Assembly: GCA_900491605.1 (NCBI GenBank)
Contig: UESW01001881.1
Location: 176,817 to 240,816 of the forward strand
Source of the DNA: Calamus simplicifolius
Lineage: Eukaryota > Streptophyta > Magnoliopsida > Arecales > Arecaceae
DNA: 64,000 nucleotides
Reading direction: 5' to 3'
Part shown: positions 49,500 through 59,198 of the stretch, piece by piece
Layout of the letters: each line of letters begins with the position of its first letter
Numbering within the stretch: the first letter of the stretch is position 1
Position numbers and translations under genes: made by a program
The notes under the pieces: model-generated
The model's input: only the letters and a program-made list of their open reading frames with translations
The model's database searches: none
Told to the model about the DNA's origin: nothing

Positions 49500-51145
49500 C
49501 CGCCTCGCAAGTTTCTCGACCGGACCGGGTGTTGATCCGGAGCCGCTGAGACCATAGGACTTGAACCACCTAGGAGGTTTCTCACACCGGTCCAGGGGTG
49601 TCCTTATGATCACGGGGCTACCGGTAAACTACCTCGGCGGTCGCTTGGCCGGCCCGAGTGGCTTTTCAGAAATTGAATGGAAAACTTCTTTTTCCTATTT
49701 TTTTTCTTTTTCTCTTCTTCTTTTTTTTTTGTACCATATTGCCACAGGGGTTTAGCTCGGGGCCACTTAGGACACAGGGCTTGAACCTCCGGAGGTTTCT
49801 TATGCCGGTCCGGAGTGTCTGTGTCCGTTGGGCCGCTGAGGGGTTAGGAAGTCAAATAAAAAGAAATATGTTGGATTATATGAAAAGAAATTTTGTTCTC
49901 AGAGTGTGGTATACTTAGCTTTCAAGGCTTTTTGCCTTTGCATCGTGTTTGGTGTCGATTAAGGGCTTGGGAGCTCTTCTTTGGAGAAATTGGTCTTCTG
50001 CTGCTGACCTGGGTACTTCAGCCCGCTAGTGGTCTGTCCTCGCTTGGGCGTCATTACTTGTCCATTGCTGAGAATGCTAACTCTTCCCTCATCAGACGTC
50101 CACCAGCATCATTTAATGTATGAGTTTTTTTTTCTTTTCTTCTGGACACTCTCCCTATTAGTTTCTTCCGCCGCAGTCACAGCATTGGAATTTAGTGACT
50201 TTTGGTTTCAGATTCTCGGTTTTTTGAAGTAGTGGAGAAGCTACAAAGACCTTTCTCTGAAATCTGGTTTCCCTCCTCAGGTAACTGGGAAACAATCTTC
50301 AGAAACCTTCAATTGCTCAAAATCTTCTTCGACGTTATGCATCTGGGGTAAATCCTTTGCAAGCTCTCCCACCTCCTCTACAAGCTCGTGTCCACGTACA
50401 CATGATCTGAGCTCATCCCGCTTTCGATCCAGAGGCTTACGTCCTGACTCCTCTTTCATAGCTTTTTGCCCTTGCGCAGTGTTTTTCTTTGAAGGAATTG
50501 GTCACCCTCAGTGCTGAAGTCTGAGAGCAGCTGGAACCGAATCCGCAAGAGGGCTCGAGCTTGGTTTGGCTCTTGGGTGCAATAGGCAAGAAGAGAGAGA
50601 AACATAGAGGGTTTTGGTAAAGTCAGTAGTCAAAGCCTTTTATCTTCATCTTTCATCTTGCATTAATTGCATCAACACCTCTTGGCCTACTACCACTAGA
50701 AATCAAAATGCCTACACATACTTGAAGTGACGGGCCATGGATAATGCCCCAAGTTTGCCACCTTTTTGGAAATTATTCTACTGACCATGTTGTAATCACC
50801 TCCGGCTGTCTGTTGAGCCTTTAATTGAGCTCCTCTGGCCACTGGTTCTGTTGAGCCTTTAATTGAGCTCCTCTGGCCGCTGGTGCTGTCCATCCAGATG
50901 CTTCTTTAGGATTAAGATCTTTCCCAGATGGCTCGAGCAATGAGAGGAGTGGCAGCTTGAGCGGGGGGTAGGAGATTGCAATCTCCTGAAAGCTTCACGA
51001 TGGTCTTTCCTGCTCAGTGCGATGTGGATGCCCCCCATATGATTGGTGAGGACCTTCGGCACGTGCGTCACCACCATGACTATTTTAGAGGGACAAAGAC
51101 TTACAGATCAGGGAGACAAAGCTCTCTTTCCTTTAGCACAGCCGT
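49500..51145. other. Interior of the LTR element, no gene seen
   Basis: Leader side (5' on the minus strand) of the non-autonomous element. It includes a T-rich stretch (49683-49735) and a short repeat of about 50 bases (TGTTGAGCCTTTAATTGAGC at 50811 and 50849). No gag-like protein was recognised. Confidence 0.5.
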
Positions 51146-51164
51146 CCCCTACCTGGCGCGCCAA
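51146..51164 (-). other. Primer-binding-site-like sequence
   Basis: On the minus strand TTGGCGCGCCAGGTAGGG lies two to three bases past the LTR end. Sequences of this form follow the 5' LTR in several plant Gypsy-type elements (recalled; the tRNA was not identified). Confidence 0.6.
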
Positions 51165-51166
51165 TC

Positions 51167-53439
51167 TGTTGATGCCCGATCACTTTGAGTCGGCATCCTT
51201 GAGTGTCGGCCGTTCCTCCATAGAATATTGGAGCCCTTCCTTTGTCTTCAAAGCCTGCAAGAAGTCTCACAGCCGAGTATTCCGGCGGAGACCCTCCGAC
51301 GCTCAAGTTAGTGCTCTGGGCAACAGCCGTGAGCTTGAGAAAGCTCGAAAGAGAAAAGAGTGAGAGGCTCAGAATGAGCGTGTTGACTTTCTGGAGTTAC
51401 CTCTTCTTACCTAATTTATTTACCTTTATACTCTGTGTAACTTGCTTGAGAAGTTTAGGTTCTTGTCCTCTAGTGGGAAGGAGTCACGTGGAGCCTTATG
51501 ATGGACCATGACTTTTGGGGGCTCATTTAGTATGAGTGGCTGAAGTGTCATGATGACTGAGGACTTTTGGTGGGTGAAATGTCAGGGTTGACATATGTGA
51601 GGCTCAAAATGCTGCCACTTGTCAAGGATAAACGATAACTTTCAATAAAGCTTACCTCTTAATGGAATGTCAGAGCTGCAGGCGTTGTCTTTTAGTGATA
51701 CGTCAGGACTAAAAGCATCGTCTTACTTCATGCAAGTCATGATTTCATCCGCAGATCAAGTGTGCACAGCTGGCCTTTTCTGGTACATTGATCTTGAGTA
51801 TTTATTTAATAGCCAGAGTCTTGTTTAGTCTTCATGAGTCCCTTCTTGAATTAAATAAAGGCTAATAGTACCCTCGGACCCATAGGCCACTCAACGATGC
51901 CTCTGGCTTATGCATATGCCACCTAACACGTGGAGAAGCTATATCTTCCCCTCGTCCAATTCTAATGCCCGGACCTGGGCCTTGGTGAGCCATGGAGGCC
52001 GTACCCTCTACCTGGCGTGTAGAGTCGGAAGGTCCACGGAAGGTCGCGGCCGTTGGGCGAGGGGCCACCGTGGATAGCCGGCTTGGAGGAGCTTGCTGGC
52101 TAGGAGAAGCAGGTCGCCTAGGGGCACTGGTGGCCGCCTAGGGCCTCTGCTCCACGAGGATGTTGCTGGTTGAGGCCGGGAAGGCATATGTGGGACCTGG
52201 GTCTGGTGAGGTCGCCTAGGATTGCTCTTGGCCACCGTCATGGGAATGTCGGGAGCCATCTAGGATTGCTCGGGGGCCGCCCAATTGGAAGAAGCTAGAA
52301 AAGGTCGCCGAGGACCTCCATAAGATGGGGAGTGGGAAACTCCTCGTCCTGGCTTCTCTACGCCATCTTTTATCGTGCATGGGACCAAAAAGAGAGTCAA
52401 TGTGGTAGCCATAAATGCACGTGGCCTTTATAAGACCATAAATGTCCTGGCACATAAATGCGGTAGGGAGTCATCGTGTGGTGGCATTGGGAGTCTGAAA
52501 CCGAAGCCGCCTAGAAAGGCCGCATAGGATGGCCGCCTAGAAAAGCCGCCTAGATGGCCGCCTAGAAAGGCCGCTTAGGATGGCCGTTGAGGAAGGCCGC
52601 CTAGGACTGTCACCTAGGATGGCCATTTAGAAAGGCCGCGAGGAAGAGGCCGCTTAGGACTTCCTCCGCTGTCTCTCCCTCCTTGTGGTCTGTGACTTGA
52701 CATTGAATGCTATATTCTATTGAATGCTCTTCAATAAATGCCTTGGAGTAAGGGCCTTTATAAGACCTATAAATGCCTCGGCATAAATGCCGTTGAGAAG
52801 GCCGTCGAAGAAAAGGCCGTCTAGGATTGAGAAAGGCCGCCTAAGATTGTCGAAGAGGGGCCTAGAAGGAAAGGCCGCCTAGGATTGTCGTAAAGAGGGG
52901 CCGCTTAGGATGAAAGGCCGCCTAGAATTATTGTGAGGAGGGGCTTAAGATGAAAGGCCGTCTAGAATTATTATGAGGAGGGGCCGCTTAAGATGAAAGG
53001 CCGCTTAGAATTATTGTGAGAGGGGCCGCTTAAAATGAAAGGCCGCCTAGAATTATTGTGAGAAGGGGCCGCTTAAAATGAAAGGCCGCCTAGAATTATT
53101 GTGAGGAGGGGCTGCTTAAGATGGAAGGCCGCCCCGTCTAGAATTATTGTGAGGAGGGGCCGCTTAAGATGGAAGGCGCTTAGAATTGTCTTCCGTCTCT
53201 GTATCATTAAATGCCTATTGATTTGCCTATGGGATATTAATGATAAAAGACGGTGCTTAAGAGAATCCACTCACATCACATAGCTCTTTTAATGCCTACT
53301 GCATCCTTAAAGAGAAGACTCGGTAGGCCAGCGAGGCCGTTCAGAAACTAAGCTGTTTAGGAAGGCCGCCAAAGATGGCCACTTAAAAAAATTTTAAAAA
53401 TTTATATTTTTATCCTGAGCGTGTTAACTGGTCCTATCA
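51167..53439 (-). repeat. Right (5') LTR, complete, 2273 bp
   Basis: On the minus strand TGATAGGACC to GGGCATCAACA. 52590-53439 matches the left LTR. Its own 43-bp tandem array (about 52855-53180) has fewer units than the left LTR. The border at 53439 abuts sulfotransferase codons. Confidence 0.82.
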
Positions 53440-54352
53440 GGATACATTAAGAACCTCTGCCTCTCGACTCCCCGTCTTATTCACCTCCGAGCTCTTCAGC
53501 TTCTCAAAGCTACACAGCCTTATGATGTCCTCCACCACCCCTCCCTCTTCCTCCTCCTCGGAGAACGGGCACCCGACGAACTCCGCCAGCCTCTTCACGT
53601 TCGCCGCCGGCTCCTCCAACATCTCCTCGTACTTCAAGAACAGCACCTTCTCGGGTCTCCTCAGGCTCTCCTTCCAGTACTCGAGAGAATGGTCCCAGAT
53701 CGGGCAATTATACATGTCCCCCTCACAGAACATGTTGAAGAATCCGTCAAATGGAATGCACTACCCCTCGTTCACAGCATTACTCTTCCTGGAGAAGTGC
53801 CAAAGCGAGACGACGACGTCCTTTGGGTCCCGGCAAATGTAAATAATCCGGCAGTCGGAGCTTGTGATGGTGTCTGGCAGCAAGGAGTAAGGCATGTGGG
53901 TGGCGAGGACTCTCGGGGACGGCAGAGCTTCAAGCTTGTTGGAAGCACGGCCGGTGGCGAAGAGGTCGTCCATGAAGGGGACCACGTCGTGGGGGTTGAG
54001 GCTTTGGAGGGGGTGGCGATGATCCAGGGGGTAGTGGGCTCGGGACATGGTGGCGAAGGGCAGGGATTTGAGCCAGGTGGTGCCGGACTTGGGGTAGCTC
54101 AAGAGGAAGAGGTCGTCAGGTCGAGTCCTCAAGTGTTGGCGGATGGCCATGATGCCCGGTAGGTGGCCTTCCGGGAACCAGAAGCCTTGGTACTTTTCGC
54201 GTGGGGACGGAGGTCTGCCTCCGTGGTAGGGATGAGATTAGGTCATTGTAATCCTGCTGGATAGTTGCTGGAGTTGGATGGTCATTAATCTTCTCTTCTT
54301 CCAGATATTTGAATGGAAGGGGGCCGGAGGAGCGAGGACGATGGGCTGCCAT
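53440..54352 (-). pseudogene. Cytosolic sulfotransferase (SOT family), 3'-truncated and broken
   Basis: The ATG is at 54352 (MAAHRPRSSGPLPFKYLEEE). A frameshift near 54200 separates this from MAIRQHLRTRPDDLFLLSYPKSGTTWLKSL. Both PAPS-binding motifs survive: YPKSGTTWLK (5'-phosphosulfate loop, about 54095) and YICRDPKDVVVSLWHF (3'-phosphate motif, about 53830). A TAG at 53761-53763 interrupts before FFNMFCEGDMYNCPIWDHSLEYW. The frame then ends at the LTR border at 53440, so the C-terminal GxxGxxK region is lost. About 300 of the usual 330-350 codons remain, intronless as in plant SOTs. These enzymes transfer sulfate from PAPS to hydroxyls of flavonoids, hormones or glucosinolate precursors; the substrate is unknown here. 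An 8.3-kb MULE sits in its 5' leader. Confidence 0.88.
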
Positions 54353-54393
54353 CAGGGAAAGAGCAAGCAAGAGCTTTTTTGGCAAGCAAGAAG

Positions 54394-54815
54394 GAGTCGT
54401 TTTTATAACCGGTGCATTTTTGCACCGGTTTTACTGTTATGGGGTGGGTTTAAAAGATATTGCAGGAAAGGTGCAAAAGGGAAAAACGCCATTTGAAATG
54501 GCGTTTTTCCGGTGCCATCTCAGCTCCCAAACCTCGGCCATGTCAGCCGGTTGGCTGACATGGGAAACCATGAAATCGCCACATCATGTGGCGATTTCAC
54601 AACAAGTGAAATCGCCACATGATGTGGCGATTTCACTGGGGTGAAGTCGCCACATCATGTGGCGATTTCACTTGGGTGAAGTCGCCACATCATGTGGCGA
54701 CTTCACCCAAGTGAAGTCGCCACATGATGTGGCGACTTTCTCCCAGGCTTTTAAGCACCCGCGGCTGCCCTCTCTTCTTCCTCTTCTTCTTCTTCCTCCC
54801 TCCCAGCCGGACGCC
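54394..54815 (+). repeat. MULE left terminal inverted repeat with hairpin series
   Basis: Contains a terminal hairpin with perfect 10-bp arms (AACCGGTGCA / TGCACCGGTT, 54407-54430). Two more follow at 54482-54508 (core CGCCATTTGAAATGGCG) and 54539-54562 (CATGTCAGCCGGTTGGCTGA). Then come five consecutive palindromes of the form GARTCGCCACATSATGTGGC between 54571 and 54738. Confidence 0.92.
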
Positions 54816-54839
54816 TTCTGCCATCGTCCTGGTCAGCGA

Positions 54840-54921
54840 ATGCGTAGCTCCTCTGTCCCGGCCAGCTCCCTGGTGTTCCTCCTCTTACCTTTCATCACCC
54901 TCGCCTTCCTCATTAACTGCA
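54840..54921 (+). other. Upstream exon of MURA with a short hydrophobic uORF
   Basis: Just inside the TIR an ATG opens MRSSSVPASSLVFLLLPFIT, a signal-peptide-like stretch. A consensus GTGAGT donor follows at 54922 and a TTTATTTCAG acceptor ends at 55157, directly before the MURA ATG. Spliced, this frame is not in phase with MURA and stops after about 37 codons, so it is probably a uORF in the 5' leader. Transcription start is not visible. Confidence 0.55.
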
Positions 54922-55157
54922 GTGAGTATTTAAAATAATTTTTGATAACCACAAATACCATGCCCTAAGTATCTTTGCATAATATTCGTATATTCGTTTA
55001 ATGTGCTATGCTACTAAAGTAAATGCAACTAGTTACTCAGATGCTGATTTTATTGATCATATAGATGATAAAATAACATTTAAAGTTATATATTATGATG
55101 GATTTATAGGCATATACATAAGAAGCTTGATAAATTTATTATCACCCTTTATTTCAG

Positions 55158-57758
55158 ATGGAAACTGTACGAGTTTTGTTATATTATGATGGATCAATTG
55201 AACATGGCGGCCAAGAAGGGATACATTATAATCAACCTCCACGTAAATGTTTGAAATTGAGCACGGGAACACGCTTTGCTGAGTTAGTTGATCAAGTACA
55301 TACAGCTCTAACAATTTCAGTACAGAGATATGTCATCAGATTGATGTGGAGATCTCCGACATTGAATCAAAAATATGTGCTTCTTCCAATTGAGGACGAC
55401 GACGATGTGGAGCACATGTTGACATTTCCCTCGAAGTATCCTGAATATCGGTGTATTGAAGTCTATGTTTTAAGGGATAATGTTGCAGAGCCATATATTG
55501 TTGGTCATATAGAGAATGTTTATAACAGTTCTCCTATAGCCCAGCAGCAGGAACAAGTTAGGACTCCTGCTGATTTTCCAATGATTGAGGAATTTATGCC
55601 ATCATTGCAGAGTGATGATGTGATAAACAGTCAGTGTAATATGGATAGTCGGGGAATGGAGTCAGACGAGAGTGCAGATGATGACTATTGGCCTGAACAT
55701 GATAACTCAGATGAAGAGTCAAATGAAGATGAAGAGTCATATGGAGATGATATAGTTCATGAGACGGGCTTTAGTTCCAATCCTACATATAGTCAACCAG
55801 AACATATTCCAACCCAGGTACATGATCACCAAACCTTTGCAGATGAACAAGTTCCAGAATTTTATGATGAGTTGAATTTGCATGATGGTGGATGTGTTAG
55901 TACTCCGAGAGAGTTACCCTTCAACTCCCAAATTTGGGATCCATCAATTACTGAGTTCGTTAAAGGATTATTATTTAATAGTAAAGATGAACTCAAAAGA
56001 GCATGTGACATGTATCACATCAAGAAGCATCGCACATATAATGTGGTGGAGTCAAAAAAACTGTTCTGGTCTGTGAGATGTGCCTCTTCAATTACTACCC
56101 AACGGTGTCCGTGGAGGTTGCGTGCTACTAAGTTGAAGAAGCATGGTTTTTTTGAGATCACAAGGTATGAAGGGCCGCACACTTGTTTATTAAGTAATTT
56201 AACTCGGGATAACAAACATATTACTTCTCGAGTTATTAGCTATGCTGTTCGACACATTGTGGAGAAAGATCCAAGTGTTAATATTGAAGCTATTATAGCA
56301 ACCATTGCAGAACAATTTCACTATACAGTGTCATATTCGAAAGCATGGCGTGGAAAGCAGAGGGCATTGATTGATATATTTGGTGAGTGGGAACCATCAT
56401 ATGCAAAGCTTCCTAGATACATGCTTGCACTGCAGAATGCTAACCCTGGAACAGTTGTATGTTGGGATTTCTACAGTGAAGCAAGTTCATCTGAACGTGT
56501 CCTGAATTATGTATTCTGGGCATTTCAACCATCTGTTGAGGGGTTTCGGTATTGTCGCCCGGTGATTTCTATAGATGGAACACATCTTTATGGAAAGTAC
56601 CGGGGGAAGATGCTGATTGCGACAGGCACTGATGCTGATAATAGGATATTTCCACTGGCCTATGCAATTGTTGATGAAGAGTGTACAGCTAGCTGGAGCT
56701 GGTTTTTGCTGAGGCTTAGGAGGCATGTTGTGAAAGATAGAAATGGCATTTGTCTTATATCCGACCGACACCCAGGTATACTGAGTGCCATAGCTGATAA
56801 TCTAATTGGATGGGCTCCACCAAGAGCTTATCATCGATATTGTTTGAGACATGTTTGCAGTAATTTTAACTCGAGATTCTCAAATGTTCAGTTGAAAAGA
56901 GCAGTCTGGAAAGCAGGGAGTGAACATCAGCTTCGGAAGTTTAACTTTCTTATGGAAAGGATTAAAACAATCAATGCAGAAGCTTGGTCTTGGCTATCGG
57001 ACTTAGAGCCGGAGAAGTGGACATTGGTACATGATGGGGGCTTTCGCTACGGAACATTGACAACCAATCTCTCGGAGGTTTTTAATTGCGTGTTGAGGGG
57101 AGCTAGAAATGTGCCAATTACTGCGTGTGTACAGATGACATTTCGTCGTCTCGTTAAATACTTCAACACCAGACGCTCAGAAGCCTTAAGGTATGTACAA
57201 GAGAACCCTAACAACCTTTTCACTCCTCAGATTTCGATTAAGGTTGCTGAAGGTCAGGCCAAAGCTAATGAGCATAGAGTAACGAGATACAACATGCAAA
57301 GAGCTACTTATGAGGTCGTGACTAGGAGGTTCAGTGAAGCTCTCAGGGGTGGAGGCAACGTTCAGACTGTTTCTCTTAGTGACCGTAATTGTTCATGTGG
57401 GAAGTGGACACTATATAAATATCCATGTACACATGTGTTAGCAGTGTGCCAGGAGATTGGCATGGACTCAGCGGATTTTGTTGATGAAGTATATAGTATT
57501 CGCTCCTACATTTCTGCATGGGGTGGAGAGTTCAATCCGGTTCCACATGAAGACTACTGGTTGCAAACACCGATAACGTGCTTACCTGATCGGGGTCGTC
57601 TTAGGCCGAAGAAAAGAGGAAAGCCAAAGTCAACTCGGATCCGCAACGAGATGGACGAGGTTCAGCCTAGAAGAATGACTCGATGTTCTATTTGCAAGCA
57701 AACGGGTCATTCAAGACGCCGTTGTCATATTGTAACTGGTGGTCCTTCAGGATCGTAA
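55158..57758 (+). CDS. MURA-type Mutator transposase, 866 aa, uninterrupted
   Basis: It catalyses excision and integration of the element by binding the TIRs in the nucleus (family knowledge). Layout: N-terminal PB1/MuDR-like region (about 1-115, RVLLYYDGSIEHGG), acidic linker (about 160-260), and MuDR DNA-binding region (about 275-440; FVKGLLFNSKDELKRACDMY, CPWRLRATKL). The MULE DDE core covers about 465-640: ISIDGTHLYG, SDRHPG, and the later NLSEVF as the likely third acidic site. A SWIM zinc finger (CSCGKW...YPCTHV, about 746-762) and a C-terminal zinc knuckle (CSICKQTGHSRRRCH, about 842-857) follow. Length is normal for MURA. The ATG is preceded by a splice acceptor, making this start likely. 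No stop or frameshift interrupts it, unlike every other transposase here. Confidence 0.95.
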   Translation: METVRVLLYYDGSIEHGGQEGIHYNQPPRKCLKLSTGTRFAELVDQVHTALTISVQRYVIRLMWRSPTLNQKYVLLPIEDDDDVEHMLTFPSKYPEYRCIEVYVLRDNVAEPYIVGHIENVYNSSPIAQQQEQVRTPADFPMIEEFMPSLQSDDVINSQCNMDSRGMESDESADDDYWPEHDNSDEESNEDEESYGDDIVHETGFSSNPTYSQPEHIPTQVHDHQTFADEQVPEFYDELNLHDGGCVSTPRELPFNSQIWDPSITEFVKGLLFNSKDELKRACDMYHIKKHRTYNVVESKKLFWSVRCASSITTQRCPWRLRATKLKKHGFFEITRYEGPHTCLLSNLTRDNKHITSRVISYAVRHIVEKDPSVNIEAIIATIAEQFHYTVSYSKAWRGKQRALIDIFGEWEPSYAKLPRYMLALQNANPGTVVCWDFYSEASSSERVLNYVFWAFQPSVEGFRYCRPVISIDGTHLYGKYRGKMLIATGTDADNRIFPLAYAIVDEECTASWSWFLLRLRRHVVKDRNGICLISDRHPGILSAIADNLIGWAPPRAYHRYCLRHVCSNFNSRFSNVQLKRAVWKAGSEHQLRKFNFLMERIKTINAEAWSWLSDLEPEKWTLVHDGGFRYGTLTTNLSEVFNCVLRGARNVPITACVQMTFRRLVKYFNTRRSEALRYVQENPNNLFTPQISIKVAEGQAKANEHRVTRYNMQRATYEVVTRRFSEALRGGGNVQTVSLSDRNCSCGKWTLYKYPCTHVLAVCQEIGMDSADFVDEVYSIRSYISAWGGEFNPVPHEDYWLQTPITCLPDRGRLRPKKRGKPKSTRIRNEMDEVQPRRMTRCSICKQTGHSRRRCHIVTGGPSGS

Positions 57759-57934
57759 ATTTATGTACTCTTGAAGTAAAACTGTCATTTTTGTGCCTGT
57801 TATGGACTTCTCTCCGGAACAAGACTATATATTGCTGCATTTATGACGTAAATGTGCCTATGATCAAACAATTATGGATGCATATTCCTTTTTTAGTGAT
57901 TAGCATTTGATGATGTGACTTTCTATTGAGTTTC

Positions 57935-58062
57935 GGTCTATTTTTGATTGAGATTCGGTAACGTTTCGAAATTCGTTTCGGTCGAGTTTCGGTCGAGTTT
58001 CGGTCGAGTTTCGATTGAGTTTCGATTGAGTTTCGGTTGAGTTTCGGTCGAGTTTCGAATTA
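57935..58062 (+). repeat. 12-bp minisatellite (GAGTTTCGGTC-type)
   Basis: About eight to ten units of GAGTTTCGGTCG with variants (GATTGAGTTTC, GGTTGAGTTTC), starting about 180 bases after the MURA stop. It is the reverse complement in motif of the array at 58601-59046. Confidence 0.85.
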
Positions 58063-58201
58063 CAATTGATATATGTCTATTTCGCAATTGGGCGTCAAGG
58101 TAATGCACAAAAAATTAAATGTGTTTCCGTGGGGGGAGGGTTGGGGTGGGTTTGCTGAATTTGAAGTGCCCCAAAGGATGTGCCCTCTGTTAGAAACTGT
58201 G

Positions 58202-58447
58202 AGAAAATCGCCACTTGGATTGGCGATTTCAGGGCTGAAATCGCCAATCCAAGTTCTGAATACATGGAGGCAGGCTGAAATCGCCATTCCAAATGGCGAT
58301 TTCAAGCCCTCTGAAATCGCCATTTGGAATGGCGATTTCAAGGCTCTGAAATCGCCATTTGGAATGGCGATTTCAAGCCTCTCTGAAATCGCCATTTGGA
58401 CTGGCGATTTCAAGCCTGAAATCGCCAGTCCAAATGGCGATTTTCTC
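58202..58447. repeat. Internal hairpin array of the MULE
   Basis: Five to six palindromes of the type GAAATCGCCATTTGGAATGG + CGATTTC in 245 bases, each with about 12-bp arms. They share the GAAATCGCCA...TGGCGATTTC arms with the palindromes in both TIRs but have a different centre (TTTGGAA instead of CATGATG). They lie between the 3' ends of MURA and PMD. Confidence 0.88.
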
Positions 58448-58600
58448 TCAGTCACTCCAGCCGTGGATGATATTCAGCCTGCAAATAATGACATCCAAAA
58501 TAATGAATTCCAGTAGGGGAAAAAAAATTTAAAATTAGAGCGAATTAAAAGGAAACCAACTGACTTACATTATGCTGAAAATGAAAAAAACAAACAAGTC

Positions 58601-59046
58601 GACCGAAACTCAACCAAATCTTGAACGAAACAAAACTCGACCGAAACTTTATCGAAACTCGACTGAAACTCGATCGATACTCGACCGAAACTCAACCAAA
58701 TCTTGAACGAAACAAAACTCGACCGAAACTTTATCGAAACTCGACTGAAACTCGATCGATACTCGACCGAAACTCAACCAAATCTTGAACGAAACAAAAC
58801 TCGACCGAAACTTTATTGAAACTCGACTGAAACTCGATCGATACTCGACCGAAACTCAACCAAATCTTGAACGAAACAAAACTCGACCGAAACTTTATCG
58901 AAACTCGACTGAAACTCGATCGATACTCGACCGAAACTCAACCAAATCTTGAACGAAACAAAACTCGACCGAAACTTGATCGAAACTCGACTGAAACTCG
59001 ATCGATACTCGACCGAAACTCGATCGATAGTTGAATGAAACTCCAC
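58601..59046 (-). repeat. 82-bp tandem repeat, five units plus a partial
   Basis: Units start GACCGAAACTCAACCAAATC at 58601, 58683, 58765, 58847 and 58929, with a partial from 59011. Each is itself built of 10-12-bp GACCGAAACTC-like submotifs. Near-perfect periodicity indicates recent expansion. Confidence 0.93.
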
Positions 59047-59198
59047 TAAAACTTACCAAGCGCAGCGAAAGTAAATGCCGTTCATGACAAAAAGATAATA
59101 CATTTCAACAACACATTCTTATAAAAATTAAAATTTCCAGATACATTTCAAAATAGAACTTTTACATCAGTTAGTTAAAGTACAAAAATCTATTAAAC

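Larger units (their letters stand above)
45415..53439 (-). mobile_element. Non-autonomous LTR element carrying host gene fragments
   Basis: Direct repeats 45415-46368 and the end of 51167-53439 frame a 4.8-kb interior. On the minus strand the LTR begins TGATAGGACCAGTTAAC. The purine tract GTAGGGGGCATC precedes the left LTR (46369-46380). After the right LTR's end (CATCAACA, 51167) a primer-site-like TTGGCGCGCCAGGTAGGG follows. Orientation is therefore minus; the right LTR (2273 bp) is complete, while the left one is cut at 45415 where it meets Copia-2. No gag, protease, integrase or reverse transcriptase was found inside, only repeats and pieces of host genes. The complete LTR border lies inside the sulfotransferase coding sequence. 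Confidence 0.8.

Noticed and set aside
49062..49613. 183-codon minus-strand frame
   Set aside because: Periodic peptide generated by the 108-bp tandem repeat.
53522..54162. Plus-strand frames opposite the sulfotransferase
   Set aside because: Antisense shadows of the sulfotransferase coding sequence.
54571..54738. Regularly spaced palindromes considered as a CRISPR-like array
   Set aside because: Spacers are a few conserved bases, the array is mirrored in the other TIR, and the context is a plant MULE.
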